DNA of 64,000 nucleotides from Ralstonia pickettii (GTDB taxonomy: Bacteria; Pseudomonadota; Gammaproteobacteria; Burkholderiales; Burkholderiaceae), in NCBI RefSeq assembly GCF_016466415.2, contig NZ_CP066771.1, positions 868,001 through 932,000 on the forward strand. The letters run 5' to 3'. Positions 26,735 to 36,036 of this stretch are shown one piece after another; the stretch's first letter is position 1; each line of letters starts with the position of its first letter. Under the pieces are notes generated by a model. It was not told where the DNA came from, did not search any database, and was given only the letters and a program-made list of their open reading frames with translations. The translations under genes and the position numbers were made by a program.

Positions 26735-27376
26735 TTAGACCACGGGCAGTGCCAGGACTTCCCGCGCGGCGCGGCGGTCGCGCAGTTCGGCCATCCAGCG
26801 CTCGAGGTTCGGTCGCGCAGGACGGTCCATCGGCAGGCCCAGCCAGCGGTGCGTGGCGCAGCCGCAGACGATGTCGGCCATGGTGAAGCGACGGCCGGCC
26901 ACGTACGGCTGCTTGGCCAGCACGGCTTCGAGGATGGCGGTGCTGCGCTCCGCGGCCTGGCGCGAGCGTTCAATGCGCGCGGCGTCGCGCTGGTCTTCCG
27001 GCGTGCGCACGAGCTGCAGGAACGCATCCACCATCGATGGGCTGTAGGACGTGGTCTGCCAATCCATCCAGCGGTCGGCATCGGCGCGCTCGTGAAGTTC
27101 GAGGGGGTAGAGGTTGCCCGGGCCGTAGCGCGCCGAGAGATAGCGCACGATGGCGTTGGATTCCCACAGCACGAAGCGCGTGTCGCCGGCATCGTCCAGG
27201 CCATCTTCGATGACAGGGATCATCCCGTTCGGGTTCATCGCCTTGAATTCCGGCGTGTCAACGCCGCCGAAGGCGCCGCCGACGTCGATGCGCTCGTGGT
27301 CCAGCGACAGCTCATGCGCGCACCAGACGACCTTCTGAACGTTGACCGAAGAGAGTCTTCCCCAGATCCGCAGCAT
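26735..27376 (-). CDS. Glutathione S-transferase family protein
   Basis: A 213-residue cytosolic GST. The thioredoxin-like N-domain has MLRIWGRLSSVNVQKVVW, with Ser9/Ser10 near the glutathione site, and the cis-Pro motif NPNGMIPVIEDG followed by ESNAIVRYLSARYG. The C-domain has the N-capping VAGRRFTMADIVCGC. ATG 27376 is preceded by AAAGGAG. It lies 47 bases downstream of the aminotransferase gene on the same strand and could be co-transcribed. Substrate unknown; the sequence resembles the Burkholderiales theta/beta-like GSTs of no known target. Confidence 0.9.
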   Translation of the reverse strand: MLRIWGRLSSVNVQKVVWCAHELSLDHERIDVGGAFGGVDTPEFKAMNPNGMIPVIEDGLDDAGDTRFVLWESNAIVRYLSARYGPGNLYPLELHERADADRWMDWQTTSYSPSMVDAFLQLVRTPEDQRDAARIERSRQAAERSTAILEAVLAKQPYVAGRRFTMADIVCGCATHRWLGLPMDRPARPNLERWMAELRDRRAAREVLALPVV

Positions 27377-27423
27377 CGACGACGGCTCCTTTTTTGAATG
27401 GATGGAGTGGTTAGTTAGGTAAT

Positions 27424-28614
27424 TTAGGCGGCCTTGGGCGTGAGCGCCGCGATTTCCGCGCGCATCAACTCGCCCAGCACGGCAATGCCTTGCTCGATAC
27501 GCTCCGGTGTCACTGTTACGAACGCGAGGCGGAGTGTGTTGCGGCGCGGCGCATTGGCATAGAACGGCGCGCCCGGCACAAACGCCACGTTGCGCGCGAC
27601 GGCCTTCTCCAGCAGCGCCATCGTGTCGATGCCTTCCGGCACTTCCACCCAGATGAACATGCCGCCTTCCGGACGGTTCCAGTGCACGCCGGCCGGCATG
27701 TGGCGCGTGAGCGAGTCGAGCATCGCTTCGCATTGCTTGCCGTAGAGGTTTCGGATGCTCGGGATGTGCGTATCGAGCAGCCCGGTCTTCAGCACCTCGT
27801 ACGCCACACGCTGCGTGAAGCTCGGCGTGTGCAGATCCGATGCCTGCTTGGCCTGCACGAGTTTGAAGTGGATGTGTTCGGGCGCAATGATGTAGCCCAG
27901 GCGCATGCCCGGTGCCAGGATCTTCGAGAACGAGCCCATGTAGACCACGCCGTCCGGATTGAGCGAGCGCAGCGAGGGCAGGGCGTCGCCGGTGTAGCTC
28001 AGTTCACCGTACGGATCGTCTTCTACGAGCAGCACGCCCAGTTCCTTCGCGCGGGCCACCAGGGCCTGGCGGCGGTCCAGCGGCAGGCGGCGGCCGGTCG
28101 GGTTCTGGAAGTTCGGGATCGTGTAGAAGAAGCGCGCGCCCGCCGCCAGCTCCGGCGTGAGCGCGTCCGGCAGCAGGCCTTGGTCATCGGTGGCGATGGA
28201 CGTATAGGTCGGCTCGAACAGCGAGAACGCTTGCAGCGCGCCCAGGTACGTCGGCGTTTCGACCAGCACCTTGCTTTGCGGGTCGATGAAGATCTTGCCG
28301 AGCAGGTCCAGGCCCTGCTGCGAGCCCGTGGTGATCAGCACGCGCGAGGCGGTGGTGCCATGACGCTGGGCAATCCACTCGCGCAGCACCGACAGGCCTT
28401 CCGTCGGCGTGTATTGCAGCGAGGCCTGCGGATTGTCGGCAAACATGCGGGCACACGCCGCCTGAATCGCTTCGACCGGGAAGGTGACCGGGGCGGGCAG
28501 GCCGCCGGCAAACGAAATGACCTCAGGACGTTCGGTGATCTTGAGGATTTCCCGGATCGCCGAGCTGGTCAGTTTCTGAGCGCGGCTGGAGAAGGTACAG
28601 GCGGTGTGGTCCAT
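27424..28614 (-). CDS. PLP-dependent aminotransferase, 2-aminoadipate/LysN type
   Basis: A 396-residue fold-type I aminotransferase of the class that includes LysN, ARO8 and valine-pyruvate-type enzymes. The family start EILKITERPEVISFAGGLPAP is clear; the PLP lysine is in GSFSKILAPGMRLGYI, the substrate-binding NFQNPTGRRL and EDDPYGELSY segments are present, and PEGGMFIWVEVPEG lies near the end. It lacks the GntR DNA-binding domain of the related MocR regulator at 31060. Start ATG 28614. The gene sits between a Rid-family gene and gst on one strand. Substrate (2-oxoglutarate with an aromatic, branched or aminoadipate amino acid) not fixed by sequence. Confidence 0.9.
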   Translation of the reverse strand: MDHTACTFSSRAQKLTSSAIREILKITERPEVISFAGGLPAPVTFPVEAIQAACARMFADNPQASLQYTPTEGLSVLREWIAQRHGTTASRVLITTGSQQGLDLLGKIFIDPQSKVLVETPTYLGALQAFSLFEPTYTSIATDDQGLLPDALTPELAAGARFFYTIPNFQNPTGRRLPLDRRQALVARAKELGVLLVEDDPYGELSYTGDALPSLRSLNPDGVVYMGSFSKILAPGMRLGYIIAPEHIHFKLVQAKQASDLHTPSFTQRVAYEVLKTGLLDTHIPSIRNLYGKQCEAMLDSLTRHMPAGVHWNRPEGGMFIWVEVPEGIDTMALLEKAVARNVAFVPGAPFYANAPRRNTLRLAFVTVTPERIEQGIAVLGELMRAEIAALTPKAA

Positions 28615-28636
28615 GGTGTGGTCCTAGTGTTACAGC

Positions 28637-28668
28637 GCCCACCTCGTGAGCGAGCGCCGTGGGTGGGC
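28637..28668. repeat. Inverted repeat before the aminotransferase gene
   Basis: GCCCACC (28637-28643) and GGTGGGC (28662-28668) flank 18 bases that are themselves GC-rich. It lies 23 bases upstream of the aminotransferase ATG, in its leader or promoter. Could be an operator or leader hairpin. Confidence 0.4.
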
Positions 28669-28745
28669 AAGACGGTGAGAATAGCAGGCAACCGACCCGT
28701 CTAACACTGGCCGGCTGCCGGTGGCACAGCAGGAAAAAGCGTCGC

Positions 28746-29216
28746 TCAGGCGACTTCTGCAATCAGCTCGATCTCGACGCACGCACCAAACGGAATCTGT
28801 GCGACGCCGAAGGCGCTGCGTGCGTGCTTGCCGGCGTCGCCAAACACCTCGACGAACAGTTCCGATGCGCCGTTGGTCACCAAGTGCTGCTCGGTGAACT
28901 CCTGGGTGGAGTTGACCAGGCTCATCACCTTGACGATCCGCTTGACGCGGCTGAGATCACCGCCCAGGTGCGTGTTCAGCGTGGCGATCAGGTCGATGGC
29001 GATGGCGCGTGCCGCGGCCTTGCCTTGTTCCGTGGTCATGTCGGCGCCGAGCTTGCCAACCCACGGCTTGCCGTCTTTCTTGGCGATGTGGCCGGACAGG
29101 AAGACCTGGTTGCCGGTTTGCGCGGCCATGACGTAGGCGGCAGCGGGGGCGCCGGCGGCAGGCAGTTCGATGCCGAGTTGCTTGAGCTTGGCCTGAGCGT
29201 CGTGCGAGGCGGTCAT
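28746..29216 (-). CDS. RidA/YjgF-family protein lacking the catalytic arginine
   Basis: A 156-residue protein of the YjgF/YER057c/UK114 superfamily, a trimeric cytosolic fold. RidA proper hydrolyses enamine/imine intermediates released by PLP enzymes and needs Arg105 in the VARLP-like motif; here that motif reads VAQIPFGACVEIE, with Gln in its place. The longer N-terminus (ELPAAGAPAAAYVMAAQTGNQVFLSGHI) also fits the YjgF-like-1 subgroup rather than RidA. ATG 29216 follows AAGGAGTCTTC. It precedes a PLP aminotransferase gene, a pairing that makes sense for removal of PLP by-products, but the imine deaminase activity is doubtful. Confidence 0.87.
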   Translation of the reverse strand: MTASHDAQAKLKQLGIELPAAGAPAAAYVMAAQTGNQVFLSGHIAKKDGKPWVGKLGADMTTEQGKAAARAIAIDLIATLNTHLGGDLSRVKRIVKVMSLVNSTQEFTEQHLVTNGASELFVEVFGDAGKHARSAFGVAQIPFGACVEIELIAEVA

Positions 29217-29261
29217 GAAGACTCCTTGGTAAGTGCGGTCAACAAAAGAGGGAAGACGTTG

Positions 29262-30200
29262 CTATCGGCGGACCGACGTGCGCCGGCCGATGCCGACCAC
29301 GGCAATCACGGCCAGCGCAAACAGTACGGTCGGCGCATCGAGCGATTCGCCCAGCAGCAGCCAGCCGCCGATCAACGTCATGAAAGGTTGCAGCAATTGT
29401 ATCTGCCCGACCCGCGCAACACCGCCTGCCGCCAGGCCGGAGTACCAGAACAGGAAGCCGATGAACATGGAAAAGGCCGATACATAAGCCAGCCCCATCC
29501 AGGCACGGGACGACGCATGCACCAGGGCTTCGGCCTGATGGGATGACGGCATCCACGCTAGCGCCCCCACGATCGGGAGCAGCACAGGGAGCGAGACGAC
29601 CAGCGCCCAGGCAATCGTCCGCGTGCCGCCCAGCTCGCGCGCAAGCTTGCCGCCGGTGGCATAGCCGAGGGCGCCGGTCACCATCGCGGCGAAGAGTAGC
29701 CAATCGGCGCGGTGCAGGGCGCCCGCTCCTTGCAGCAGTGCAAATGAAACAACAAGCACGCTGCCAATGACCGCGCAGAGCCAAAACCCGGGGGACGGCC
29801 GCTCGCGCCCAAACCAGGCGGCGAAGATGGCGGTCGCAAGCGGCAGCAGGCCGGTGATGATGGCGCCATGCGCTGCCGGCACATCGCGCATCGCCAGCGA
29901 CGAGAACAGCGGAAAGCCGACCACCACGCCCATCGCCGTCACCGCCAATTGCCACCATTGATGGCCGCGCGGGCGCTTGCCGGCCGAGAACGCGCCCGTG
30001 ACCGCGAGCAGCACGAGCGCCAGAACGCTTGCCAGAACGGCACGCGCCAGTGCCACGAAGGTCGCATCCAACTCGGCGACGGCCATGCGCGTGAATGGCA
30101 GCGTCTGGCTGAAGATGGCCACGCCGATGAAGCCGAGCAGCAAGCCCCGGCGTTCGGCATGGTCGGCGTGTTGCATGGGGAGGGCGGCGGACTTGTTCAT
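29262..30200 (-). CDS. EamA/DMT-superfamily transporter
   Basis: A 312-residue inner-membrane protein with two EamA repeats and about ten helices. Typical features are the first-helix LLLGFIGVAIFSQTLPFTRMAV, a charged RAVLASVLALVLL second helix, HGAIITGLLPLATAIFAAWF and, in the second repeat, IQLLQPFMTLIGGWLLLGE. Relatives export amino acids, nucleosides or drugs. It begins 9 bases after alaX on the same strand, so the two form an operon; coupling to AlaX and a MocR regulator hints at an amino acid substrate, which is inference. Confidence 0.88.
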   Translation of the reverse strand: MNKSAALPMQHADHAERRGLLLGFIGVAIFSQTLPFTRMAVAELDATFVALARAVLASVLALVLLAVTGAFSAGKRPRGHQWWQLAVTAMGVVVGFPLFSSLAMRDVPAAHGAIITGLLPLATAIFAAWFGRERPSPGFWLCAVIGSVLVVSFALLQGAGALHRADWLLFAAMVTGALGYATGGKLARELGGTRTIAWALVVSLPVLLPIVGALAWMPSSHQAEALVHASSRAWMGLAYVSAFSMFIGFLFWYSGLAAGGVARVGQIQLLQPFMTLIGGWLLLGESLDAPTVLFALAVIAVVGIGRRTSVRR

Positions 30201-30209
30201 GGTGGCCGC

Positions 30210-30929
30210 TCAGTCTGCAAACGCTACGGCCACGCGTCGGTTCTGGCGGCTCTTCTTTTCGATCTTGGTGACGATCACGCGGCCGATTTCGCCGGTGGCG
30301 CGCACGTGGGTGCCACCGCACGGCTGCCGGTCGATGCCGTCGATGTGGATGATGCGGATGGCCGATGCGCCCGCCGGCGGCGCCGCGCCGATGGTGCGCA
30401 CGAGTTCGGGCTGGGCGGGCAGTTCTTCCGGGGTGATCAGGTCGATGCGCACCGGCGTGTTACGGCCGATGAGTTCGTTGAGCTGTGTGGTCAGCGTGTC
30501 GCGGTCGAGCGTCGATTCCGGCAGGTCGAAATCGATGCGGCCGGCGTCTGGCGAGATACCGCAGCCCGTGACGGGCACCGGAATTAGCGAGCCCAGCAGG
30601 TGCAGGCAAGTATGCAGCCGCATCAGCCGGTGGCGGCGGTCCCAGTCGATGGTGGCCGTGATGGCCGTGCCGGGTGCGAGCAGCGTGAGGCCAGCATTGT
30701 CGGCGGGCACATGCAGGACGGTTTGGCGATCCGGGCTGTAGACGGTGTCGGCAATCGCGATGGTTGTTCCATCGGCCAGGACGAGTGTGCCGGTATCGCC
30801 AGCCTGGCCGCCGCTGCGGGCGTAAAACACCGTTGCGTCCAGCTCAATGCCTTCCGGGTGCAGAGCGACGACGGTGGCATCGCAGGTGGTGCGGTAAGCG
30901 TCTTCGTCAAAACGTTTCAACGTTGGCAT
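30210..30929 (-). CDS. alaX: Free-standing alanyl-tRNA editing protein AlaX
   Basis: A 239-residue zinc hydrolase that removes mis-attached serine or glycine from tRNA-Ala in trans. The metal site is His106 and His110 (RLHTCLHLLG) with Cys204 and His208 (QPCGGTHV). The N-terminal glycine-rich barrel has FYARSGGQAGDTGTL, as in the editing domain of AlaRS, and the length fits type II AlaX without an oligomerisation domain. ATG 30929; the promoter region is shared with the divergent MocR gene. It is followed after 9 bases by the EamA transporter. Confidence 0.9.
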   Translation of the reverse strand: MPTLKRFDEDAYRTTCDATVVALHPEGIELDATVFYARSGGQAGDTGTLVLADGTTIAIADTVYSPDRQTVLHVPADNAGLTLLAPGTAITATIDWDRRHRLMRLHTCLHLLGSLIPVPVTGCGISPDAGRIDFDLPESTLDRDTLTTQLNELIGRNTPVRIDLITPEELPAQPELVRTIGAAPPAGASAIRIIHIDGIDRQPCGGTHVRATGEIGRVIVTKIEKKSRQNRRVAVAFAD

Positions 30930-30968
30930 GGCGGCGTCTCCGGGTTCGCTGGGGGCGGAATTCTGACC

Positions 30969-31031
30969 TTGATCCTACCGAACTGTGTCTGTACAGTACC
31001 TGTACACTTTGTCGTGGCGCTTTCTGTACAG
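30969..31031 (+). promoter_or_regulatory. MocR promoter with three CTGTACAG operators
   Basis: -35 TTGATC (30969-30974), 17-base spacer, -10 TACAGT (30992-30997). Palindromic boxes CTGTACAG lie at 30989-30996 (over the -10), 31000-31007 (CTGTACAC) and 31024-31031. The layout suits autorepression and joint control of the divergent alaX-eamA operon. Confidence 0.65.
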
Positions 31032-31059
31032 TTTTCGGCCCGCTCACGCCTACCTCGTC

Positions 31060-32538
31060 ATGAATTCCACCTCCCACATCATCAGCCTGGATGCCCGCCG
31101 CGCAGCCGCCCGCCCGGCGGCGGAGCAGTTGCCCGATCCGATTCCATCCGCGCAGATGACGCTGGTGGATCAGCTCACCGAATGGGCGCGCATGCGCATC
31201 GACGAGCGCGTGTTTCGTGCCGGCATGCGCATGCCGTCGATCCGGCAACTGGCGCAGGAGAAGAGCATTTCGCGCTTCACCGTGGTGGAGGCGTACGAGC
31301 GGCTGGTGGCGCAGGGGTATCTGGAATCGCGCCGCGGATCGGGCTTCTACGTCAAGGAGCGCCAGGCGCCACTGCCCGAGGAGCCGGTTGCGCCGCCGCC
31401 CACCGCCGCCCGCAAGATCGACGTGACATGGCTGCTGCGGAACATGTTCCATTCTGCCGAGCCGCGCAAGGCGCCGGGCATCGGCTTTCTGCCCAACGGC
31501 TGGCTCGACGGCGAGCTGATCGCCAACGCGCTGCGCACGCTCGGCCGGCAGAACGGCAACCAGTTTCTCGCGTGGGGATCGCCGCAGGGCTTTTTGCCGC
31601 TGCGTCAGCAGTTGCAGACACGGTTGGCGGAGCTGGAGATCGGCGCGCGGCCGGAACAGATCGTCATGACCTCGGGCATCACCTCGTCGCTGGACCTGAT
31701 CGCGCGCCAGTACGTGCAGCCCGGCGATACGGTGCTGGTGGGCGATCCGGCGTGGTTCCTGATGTTCGGCCGCTTTGCCGCGCAAGGGGCGCAGGTGATC
31801 GGCGTGCCGTACACCGCCGAGGGGCCCGACCTGATGGCGCTGGAGGGGCTGGTGCAGGTGCGCCGGCCCAAGCTGCTGATCATCAACTCGATCCTGCATA
31901 ACCCGACGGGCACGTCGCTGTCGGCGGCCAAGGCGTTTCAGTTGCTGCGGCTGGCCGAGCAGTACGGTTTCCTGATCGTCGAAGACGATATCTACGGCGA
32001 TCTCGCCCCGCCCGGACACCCCGGCACGCGGCTGGCCAGCCTCGACCAGCTGCGCCGTGTGATCTACCTGAGCAGCTTCTCCAAGACGCTCGCGGCCAAC
32101 CTGCGCGTGGGGTTCATTGCCTGCCACCCCGAGCTGGCCAAGAACCTCGTCGACGGCAAACTGCTGACGGGCCTGGTCACGCCCGAGATCATCGAGCGCG
32201 TGCTCTACAAGATCCTGACCGAAGGCCATTACCGCAAGCATGTCGAACGCATACGCGCCCGTCTGGACCGCGCCCGCGACGGCGTGCAGCGCAGCCTCGA
32301 GCGCATGGGGCTGAAGCTGTTTGCGCAGCACGGCGCGGGCATGTTCCTCTGGGCCGATACGGGGCAGGACACCAACGCCATTGCCCGCGCCGGGCACGAA
32401 CAGGGCTATGTGTTTGCGCCCGGAAGCCTGTTCTCGCCGTCGCAGATGCCGTCGACGTGGATGCGCTTCAACATTGCGACCAGTGCGGACCCGGATCTGC
32501 TCCGGTTCCTGGCCGGGCAGCTCGATCGTGGGGCTTGA
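31060..32538 (+). CDS. MocR/PdxR-type transcription regulator (GntR HTH plus aminotransferase-like domain)
   Basis: A 492-residue regulator. A winged helix GntR domain (about residues 30-105, [20 protein letters not shown]) is joined by a linker to a fold-type I aminotransferase-like domain (about 130-490) that retains the PLP lysine in [17 protein letters not shown] and the HNPTGTSLS and EDDIYGDL segments. MocR proteins bind DNA as head-to-tail dimers and sense PLP-amino acid adducts. ATG 31060 lacks a good ribosome site; I prefer it because translation from the upstream ATG-like codon would cross the operator boxes. It faces alaX-eamA, the likely target. Confidence 0.88.
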   Translation: MNSTSHIISLDARRAAARPAAEQLPDPIPSAQMTLVDQLTEWARMRIDERVFRAGMRMPSIRQLAQEKSISRFTVVEAYERLVAQGYLESRRGSGFYVKERQAPLPEEPVAPPPTAARKIDVTWLLRNMFHSAEPRKAPGIGFLPNGWLDGELIANALRTLGRQNGNQFLAWGSPQGFLPLRQQLQTRLAELEIGARPEQIVMTSGITSSLDLIARQYVQPGDTVLVGDPAWFLMFGRFAAQGAQVIGVPYTAEGPDLMALEGLVQVRRPKLLIINSILHNPTGTSLSAAKAFQLLRLAEQYGFLIVEDDIYGDLAPPGHPGTRLASLDQLRRVIYLSSFSKTLAANLRVGFIACHPELAKNLVDGKLLTGLVTPEIIERVLYKILTEGHYRKHVERIRARLDRARDGVQRSLERMGLKLFAQHGAGMFLWADTGQDTNAIARAGHEQGYVFAPGSLFSPSQMPSTWMRFNIATSADPDLLRFLAGQLDRGA

Positions 32539-32642
32539 AAACCGAGCCCGACGCCCTATCTAGCCTCACAAATCCATACGGGCGCACGTGCAAGGTGTCG
32601 CCCGCTTCTCTTTCCATTTTTCAGACCATTTTGATGCAGACC

Positions 32643-34565
32643 ATGAGCGCACCGCACGAGAAGATGGCTTTCCAGGCAGAAGTGAAGCAGCTTCTGCATC
32701 TGATGATCCACTCGCTGTACAGCAACAAGGAAATCTTCCTGCGGGAACTGGTTTCCAATGCGTCCGATGCGGTGGACAAGCTTCGTTTTGAGGGCATCGC
32801 CAATCCGTCGCTGCTGGAAGGCGGCGGCGAGCTTGGCATCCGCATCGGCTTTGATGCGGCCGCGCGCACCATCACGATCGCCGACAACGGTATCGGCATG
32901 AGCCGCGACGAGGCCATCCGCAACCTCGGCACCATCGCCCGCTCGGGCACGCGCGAGTTCTTCAGCCAGCTTTCGGGCGACCAGCAGAAGGATGCTGCCT
33001 TGATCGGGCAGTTTGGCGTGGGTTTCTACTCGGCGTTTATCGTGGCCGACCGCGTGACGGTGGAATCGCGCCGCGCCGGTGTGGCCGCCAATGAAGCCGT
33101 GCGCTGGGAAAGCACCGGCGACGGCGAATTCACCGTCGACAGCATCGAACGTGCCGAGCGAGGCACCACCATCACGCTGCACCTGCGCGAGGGTGAGGAC
33201 GATTTCCTCTCCGCTTGGCGCATCAAGTCGGTCGTGCAAAAGTATTCGGACCACATCTCCCTGCCAATCCAGATGCGCAAGGAAGCGTGGGACGAAGAGA
33301 AGAAGGCGATGGTGGCCCAGGACGAATGGGAAACCATCAACCAGGGCAGCGCGCTGTGGGCCCGTCCGCGCGCTGACGTGACCGATGATCAGTACATCGC
33401 GTTCTACCAGCACATTGCCCACGAAAACGGCAAGCCGCTCGCCTGGACGCACAACCGCGTGGAAGGCCGTAGCGAATACACGCAGCTGCTGTACCTCCCG
33501 ACCAACGCGCCGTTCGACCTGTGGGACCGCGAGCGCCGCAGCGGCCTGAAGCTGTACGTCAAGCGCGTCTTCATCATGGACGACGCAGAGCAACTGCTGC
33601 CGGGCTACCTGCGTTTTGTGAAGGGCGTGATCGATTCGGCCGATCTGCCGTTGAATGTCTCGCGCGAAATCCTGCAGGAAAGCCGCGACGTGAGGGCTAT
33701 CCGCGAAGGCTCCACCAAGCGCGTTCTGGGCATGCTGGAATCGATGGCCGAGTCGGATGACGCAGCCGAGAAGGAGAAGTACGCCACGTTCTGGCAGAAC
33801 TTCGGCCAGGTGCTCAAGGAGGGCATCGGCGAAGACCACGCCAATAAAGACCGCATTGCCAAGCTGCTGCGCTTCGCTTCCACGCACAACGAAGACAGCG
33901 CCCAGACCGTCTCGCTGGCCGATTACGCCGGCCGCATGAAGGAAGGCCAGGACAAGATCTACTACGTGACCGCCGAAAACTGGACGGCCGCCAAGTCGAG
34001 CCCGCATCTGGAAATCTTCCGCAAGAAGGGTGTGGAAGTGCTGCTGCTGACCGACCGCGTGGACGAGTGGATGCTGTCGTTCCTGCACGACTTCGAAGAG
34101 AAGGAACTGGTGTCGGTGGCGCGCGGTGATCTCGACCTGGGCGCCTTGGAAGACGAAGCCGAGAAGGCCGAGCACGCCAAGGTGGAAGGCGAGTTCAAGC
34201 CGCTGGTCGAGCGTGCCAAGGCTGTGCTCGGCGACAAGGCCAAGGACGTGCGCATCACGCATCGTCTGACCGATTCGCCGTCGTGTCTGGTGGCCGATGA
34301 AGGCGACATCAGCGGCACGCTGGCCCGTCTGCTCAAGCAAGCCGGCCAACAAGCCCCCGACAGCAAGCCGGTGTTGGAGCTGAACCCGACGCACCCGCTC
34401 GTGCGCAAGCTCGCGCTACTGGAAACCGTGACCGGCAACGAAGCCGATCGCGCCGCTTTTGAGGATCGCCTGCACGTGCTGTTCGACCAGGCCCTACTGG
34501 CTGAGGGCGGCGCGTTGGCCGACCCGGCGGCGTACGTGCAGCGCGTGAACCGCCTGCTGGCCTGA
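32643..34565 (+). CDS. htpG: Molecular chaperone HtpG (Hsp90)
   Basis: A 640-residue bacterial Hsp90. The ATP-binding domain has [47 protein letters not shown] and [11 protein letters not shown]; the middle domain carries the catalytic Arg segment [12 protein letters not shown]; the C-terminal dimerisation domain ends LLA. It acts in the cytosol as an ATP-driven dimer. Two starts are possible: 32634 ([10 protein letters not shown]) and 32643 (MSAPHEKM); neither has a good ribosome site, and the second matches the usual length. No sigma32 promoter is obvious; the gap after the MocR gene is 104 bases. Confidence 0.96.
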   Translation: MSAPHEKMAFQAEVKQLLHLMIHSLYSNKEIFLRELVSNASDAVDKLRFEGIANPSLLEGGGELGIRIGFDAAARTITIADNGIGMSRDEAIRNLGTIARSGTREFFSQLSGDQQKDAALIGQFGVGFYSAFIVADRVTVESRRAGVAANEAVRWESTGDGEFTVDSIERAERGTTITLHLREGEDDFLSAWRIKSVVQKYSDHISLPIQMRKEAWDEEKKAMVAQDEWETINQGSALWARPRADVTDDQYIAFYQHIAHENGKPLAWTHNRVEGRSEYTQLLYLPTNAPFDLWDRERRSGLKLYVKRVFIMDDAEQLLPGYLRFVKGVIDSADLPLNVSREILQESRDVRAIREGSTKRVLGMLESMAESDDAAEKEKYATFWQNFGQVLKEGIGEDHANKDRIAKLLRFASTHNEDSAQTVSLADYAGRMKEGQDKIYYVTAENWTAAKSSPHLEIFRKKGVEVLLLTDRVDEWMLSFLHDFEEKELVSVARGDLDLGALEDEAEKAEHAKVEGEFKPLVERAKAVLGDKAKDVRITHRLTDSPSCLVADEGDISGTLARLLKQAGQQAPDSKPVLELNPTHPLVRKLALLETVTGNEADRAAFEDRLHVLFDQALLAEGGALADPAAYVQRVNRLLA

Positions 34566-34573
34566 CGACCCGC

Positions 34574-35071
34574 GTGACGCTCAAGCGATGCTTTCCGCCT
34601 GTGGTCGACGCGCACGCGCGCGTGCTGATCCTGGGCAGCCTGCCCGGCGAAGCATCGCTTGCGCAGTCGCAGTACTACGCCTACAAGCACAACCAGTTCT
34701 GGCGCCTGGCCGGTGCGGTCATCGGCCAGGACCTGCCGGGCATGGAATACGCCGCGCGCTTGAAGGCGCTGCTCGCGCATCGCATCGGCTTGTGGGACGT
34801 GGTGGCCGAAGCCAAGCGCGAAGGCAGCCTCGACAGCAAGATTCGGGATCATGCCGGGAATGATCTTGCCGGGTTGATCGCCTCGTTACCTGAACTGGCC
34901 GTCATTGCCTTTAACGGCGGCACCGCAGCGCGCATCGGCATGAAGGCGCTGGGCGACATTGGCGACCGCCACGCCATCCTCAAACTCCCTTCCAGCAGCC
35001 CGGCCTATGCAGCCGTGCCGTATGACCAGAAGTTGGCCGCGTGGCAGACATTGCGCGAGTGGCTGTCGTAG
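34574..35071 (+). CDS. Hypoxanthine-DNA glycosylase (UDG family 6)
   Basis: A 165-residue DNA repair enzyme of the uracil-DNA glycosylase superfamily that removes deaminated adenine (hypoxanthine). Motif A is GSLPGEASL (residues 21-29), with the candidate catalytic Asn40 in YYAYKHNQFWRL, and the intercalation loop is LPSSSPA near the C-terminus, all as in the HDG/DNA-deoxyinosine glycosylase family. GTG start at 34574, 8 bases after the htpG stop, so it probably depends on the htpG transcript. No ribosome site of note. Confidence 0.85.
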   Translation: MTLKRCFPPVVDAHARVLILGSLPGEASLAQSQYYAYKHNQFWRLAGAVIGQDLPGMEYAARLKALLAHRIGLWDVVAEAKREGSLDSKIRDHAGNDLAGLIASLPELAVIAFNGGTAARIGMKALGDIGDRHAILKLPSSSPAYAAVPYDQKLAAWQTLREWLS

Positions 35072-35349
35072 CGCGGCCCGGCAAATCTGACTACGAAGTG
35101 GTCGCGTCATTTCTTGTCGAGCCAACTGCCATGCTGCGCAAGAGCTGCCGACGTGCATGTCGAGCGGCGCATGGCCAAAGGCTCCGCCCCACCAATCTCG
35201 TGCCAAATGCCGCATGACAAGGCATGCGTGCGCGCCATGCACCGCCCGAATCGCTGGCCTACACTGTGCCCAGCGCAAGAATGCGCTGCGCCCGCGGTTG
35301 CCTGAAGACTGTTGGCGGCCACAACACGGATACCAAGGAAATCACTCCC

Positions 35350-35859
35350 ATGACCACACCTTCGATGTACGAGTTTCTCGTACCGACTGCCAACCGCATG
35401 CTTGGCAATCTGTCGGCCCTGCTCGACAAGGCTGCCGCCCATGCAGAAGCGAAGAAGTTCGACCCGGCCAACCTGATGACCGCGCGTCTTGCGCCGGACA
35501 TGCATCCGTTCACGCGGCAGGTCCAGATTGCCTGTGATCAGGCCAAGGGCGGCGCGGCGCGTCTGTCCGGCAACGAGGTGCCGTCGTATCCGGATGTGGA
35601 GACGACCATTCCGGAGCTGAAGGCGCGCATTGCCAAGACGCTGGAGTTCGTCAACAGCATCGACCCCGCAGCCTTCGCCGGCAGCGAGGGTCGCCAGATC
35701 ACGCTCAAGAGCCCGACCCGCGAACTGCAGTTCACAGGCCTCGATTATCTGCGCGGTTTCGTGCTGCCGAACCTGTATTTCCATGTCACCACGGCTTACG
35801 CGCTGCTGCGCCACAACGGCGTGGAGATCGGCAAGCTGGACTTCCTGGGTCATCCCTGA
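35350..35859 (+). CDS. DUF1993 family protein
   Basis: A 169-residue cytosolic protein of the DUF1993 family (DinB-like four-helix fold by family description). Recognisable segments are MYEFLVPTANRMLGNLSALLDKA, LAPDMHPFTRQVQIACDQAKGGAARL and FVLPNLYFHVTTAYALLRHNGVEIGKLDFLG, the last being the diagnostic C-terminus with its conserved His. Some DinB-like proteins are thiol- or metal-dependent enzymes; no activity is known for this family. ATG 35350 follows a weak AAGGAAATCACTCCC site. It stands alone after a 278-base gap in which I see no other feature. Confidence 0.88.
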   Translation: MTTPSMYEFLVPTANRMLGNLSALLDKAAAHAEAKKFDPANLMTARLAPDMHPFTRQVQIACDQAKGGAARLSGNEVPSYPDVETTIPELKARIAKTLEFVNSIDPAAFAGSEGRQITLKSPTRELQFTGLDYLRGFVLPNLYFHVTTAYALLRHNGVEIGKLDFLGHP

Positions 35860-36036
35860 GGTTCGCTTCGCCTAGGCCATTGCCCCATCGACCCTGAAGA
35901 CCGGCTCTATGCGGCTTCCGGGCGAGCAGGGTGCAGGCGTCAAGGGCGCGGCATCCCCCCGCTGCAGCGCATCTGTCACAATCGCGCCCGAGGCCGACGC
36001 GGGGGGCGTCGGTGCATTTCTCTATCGGGCCTTCAC

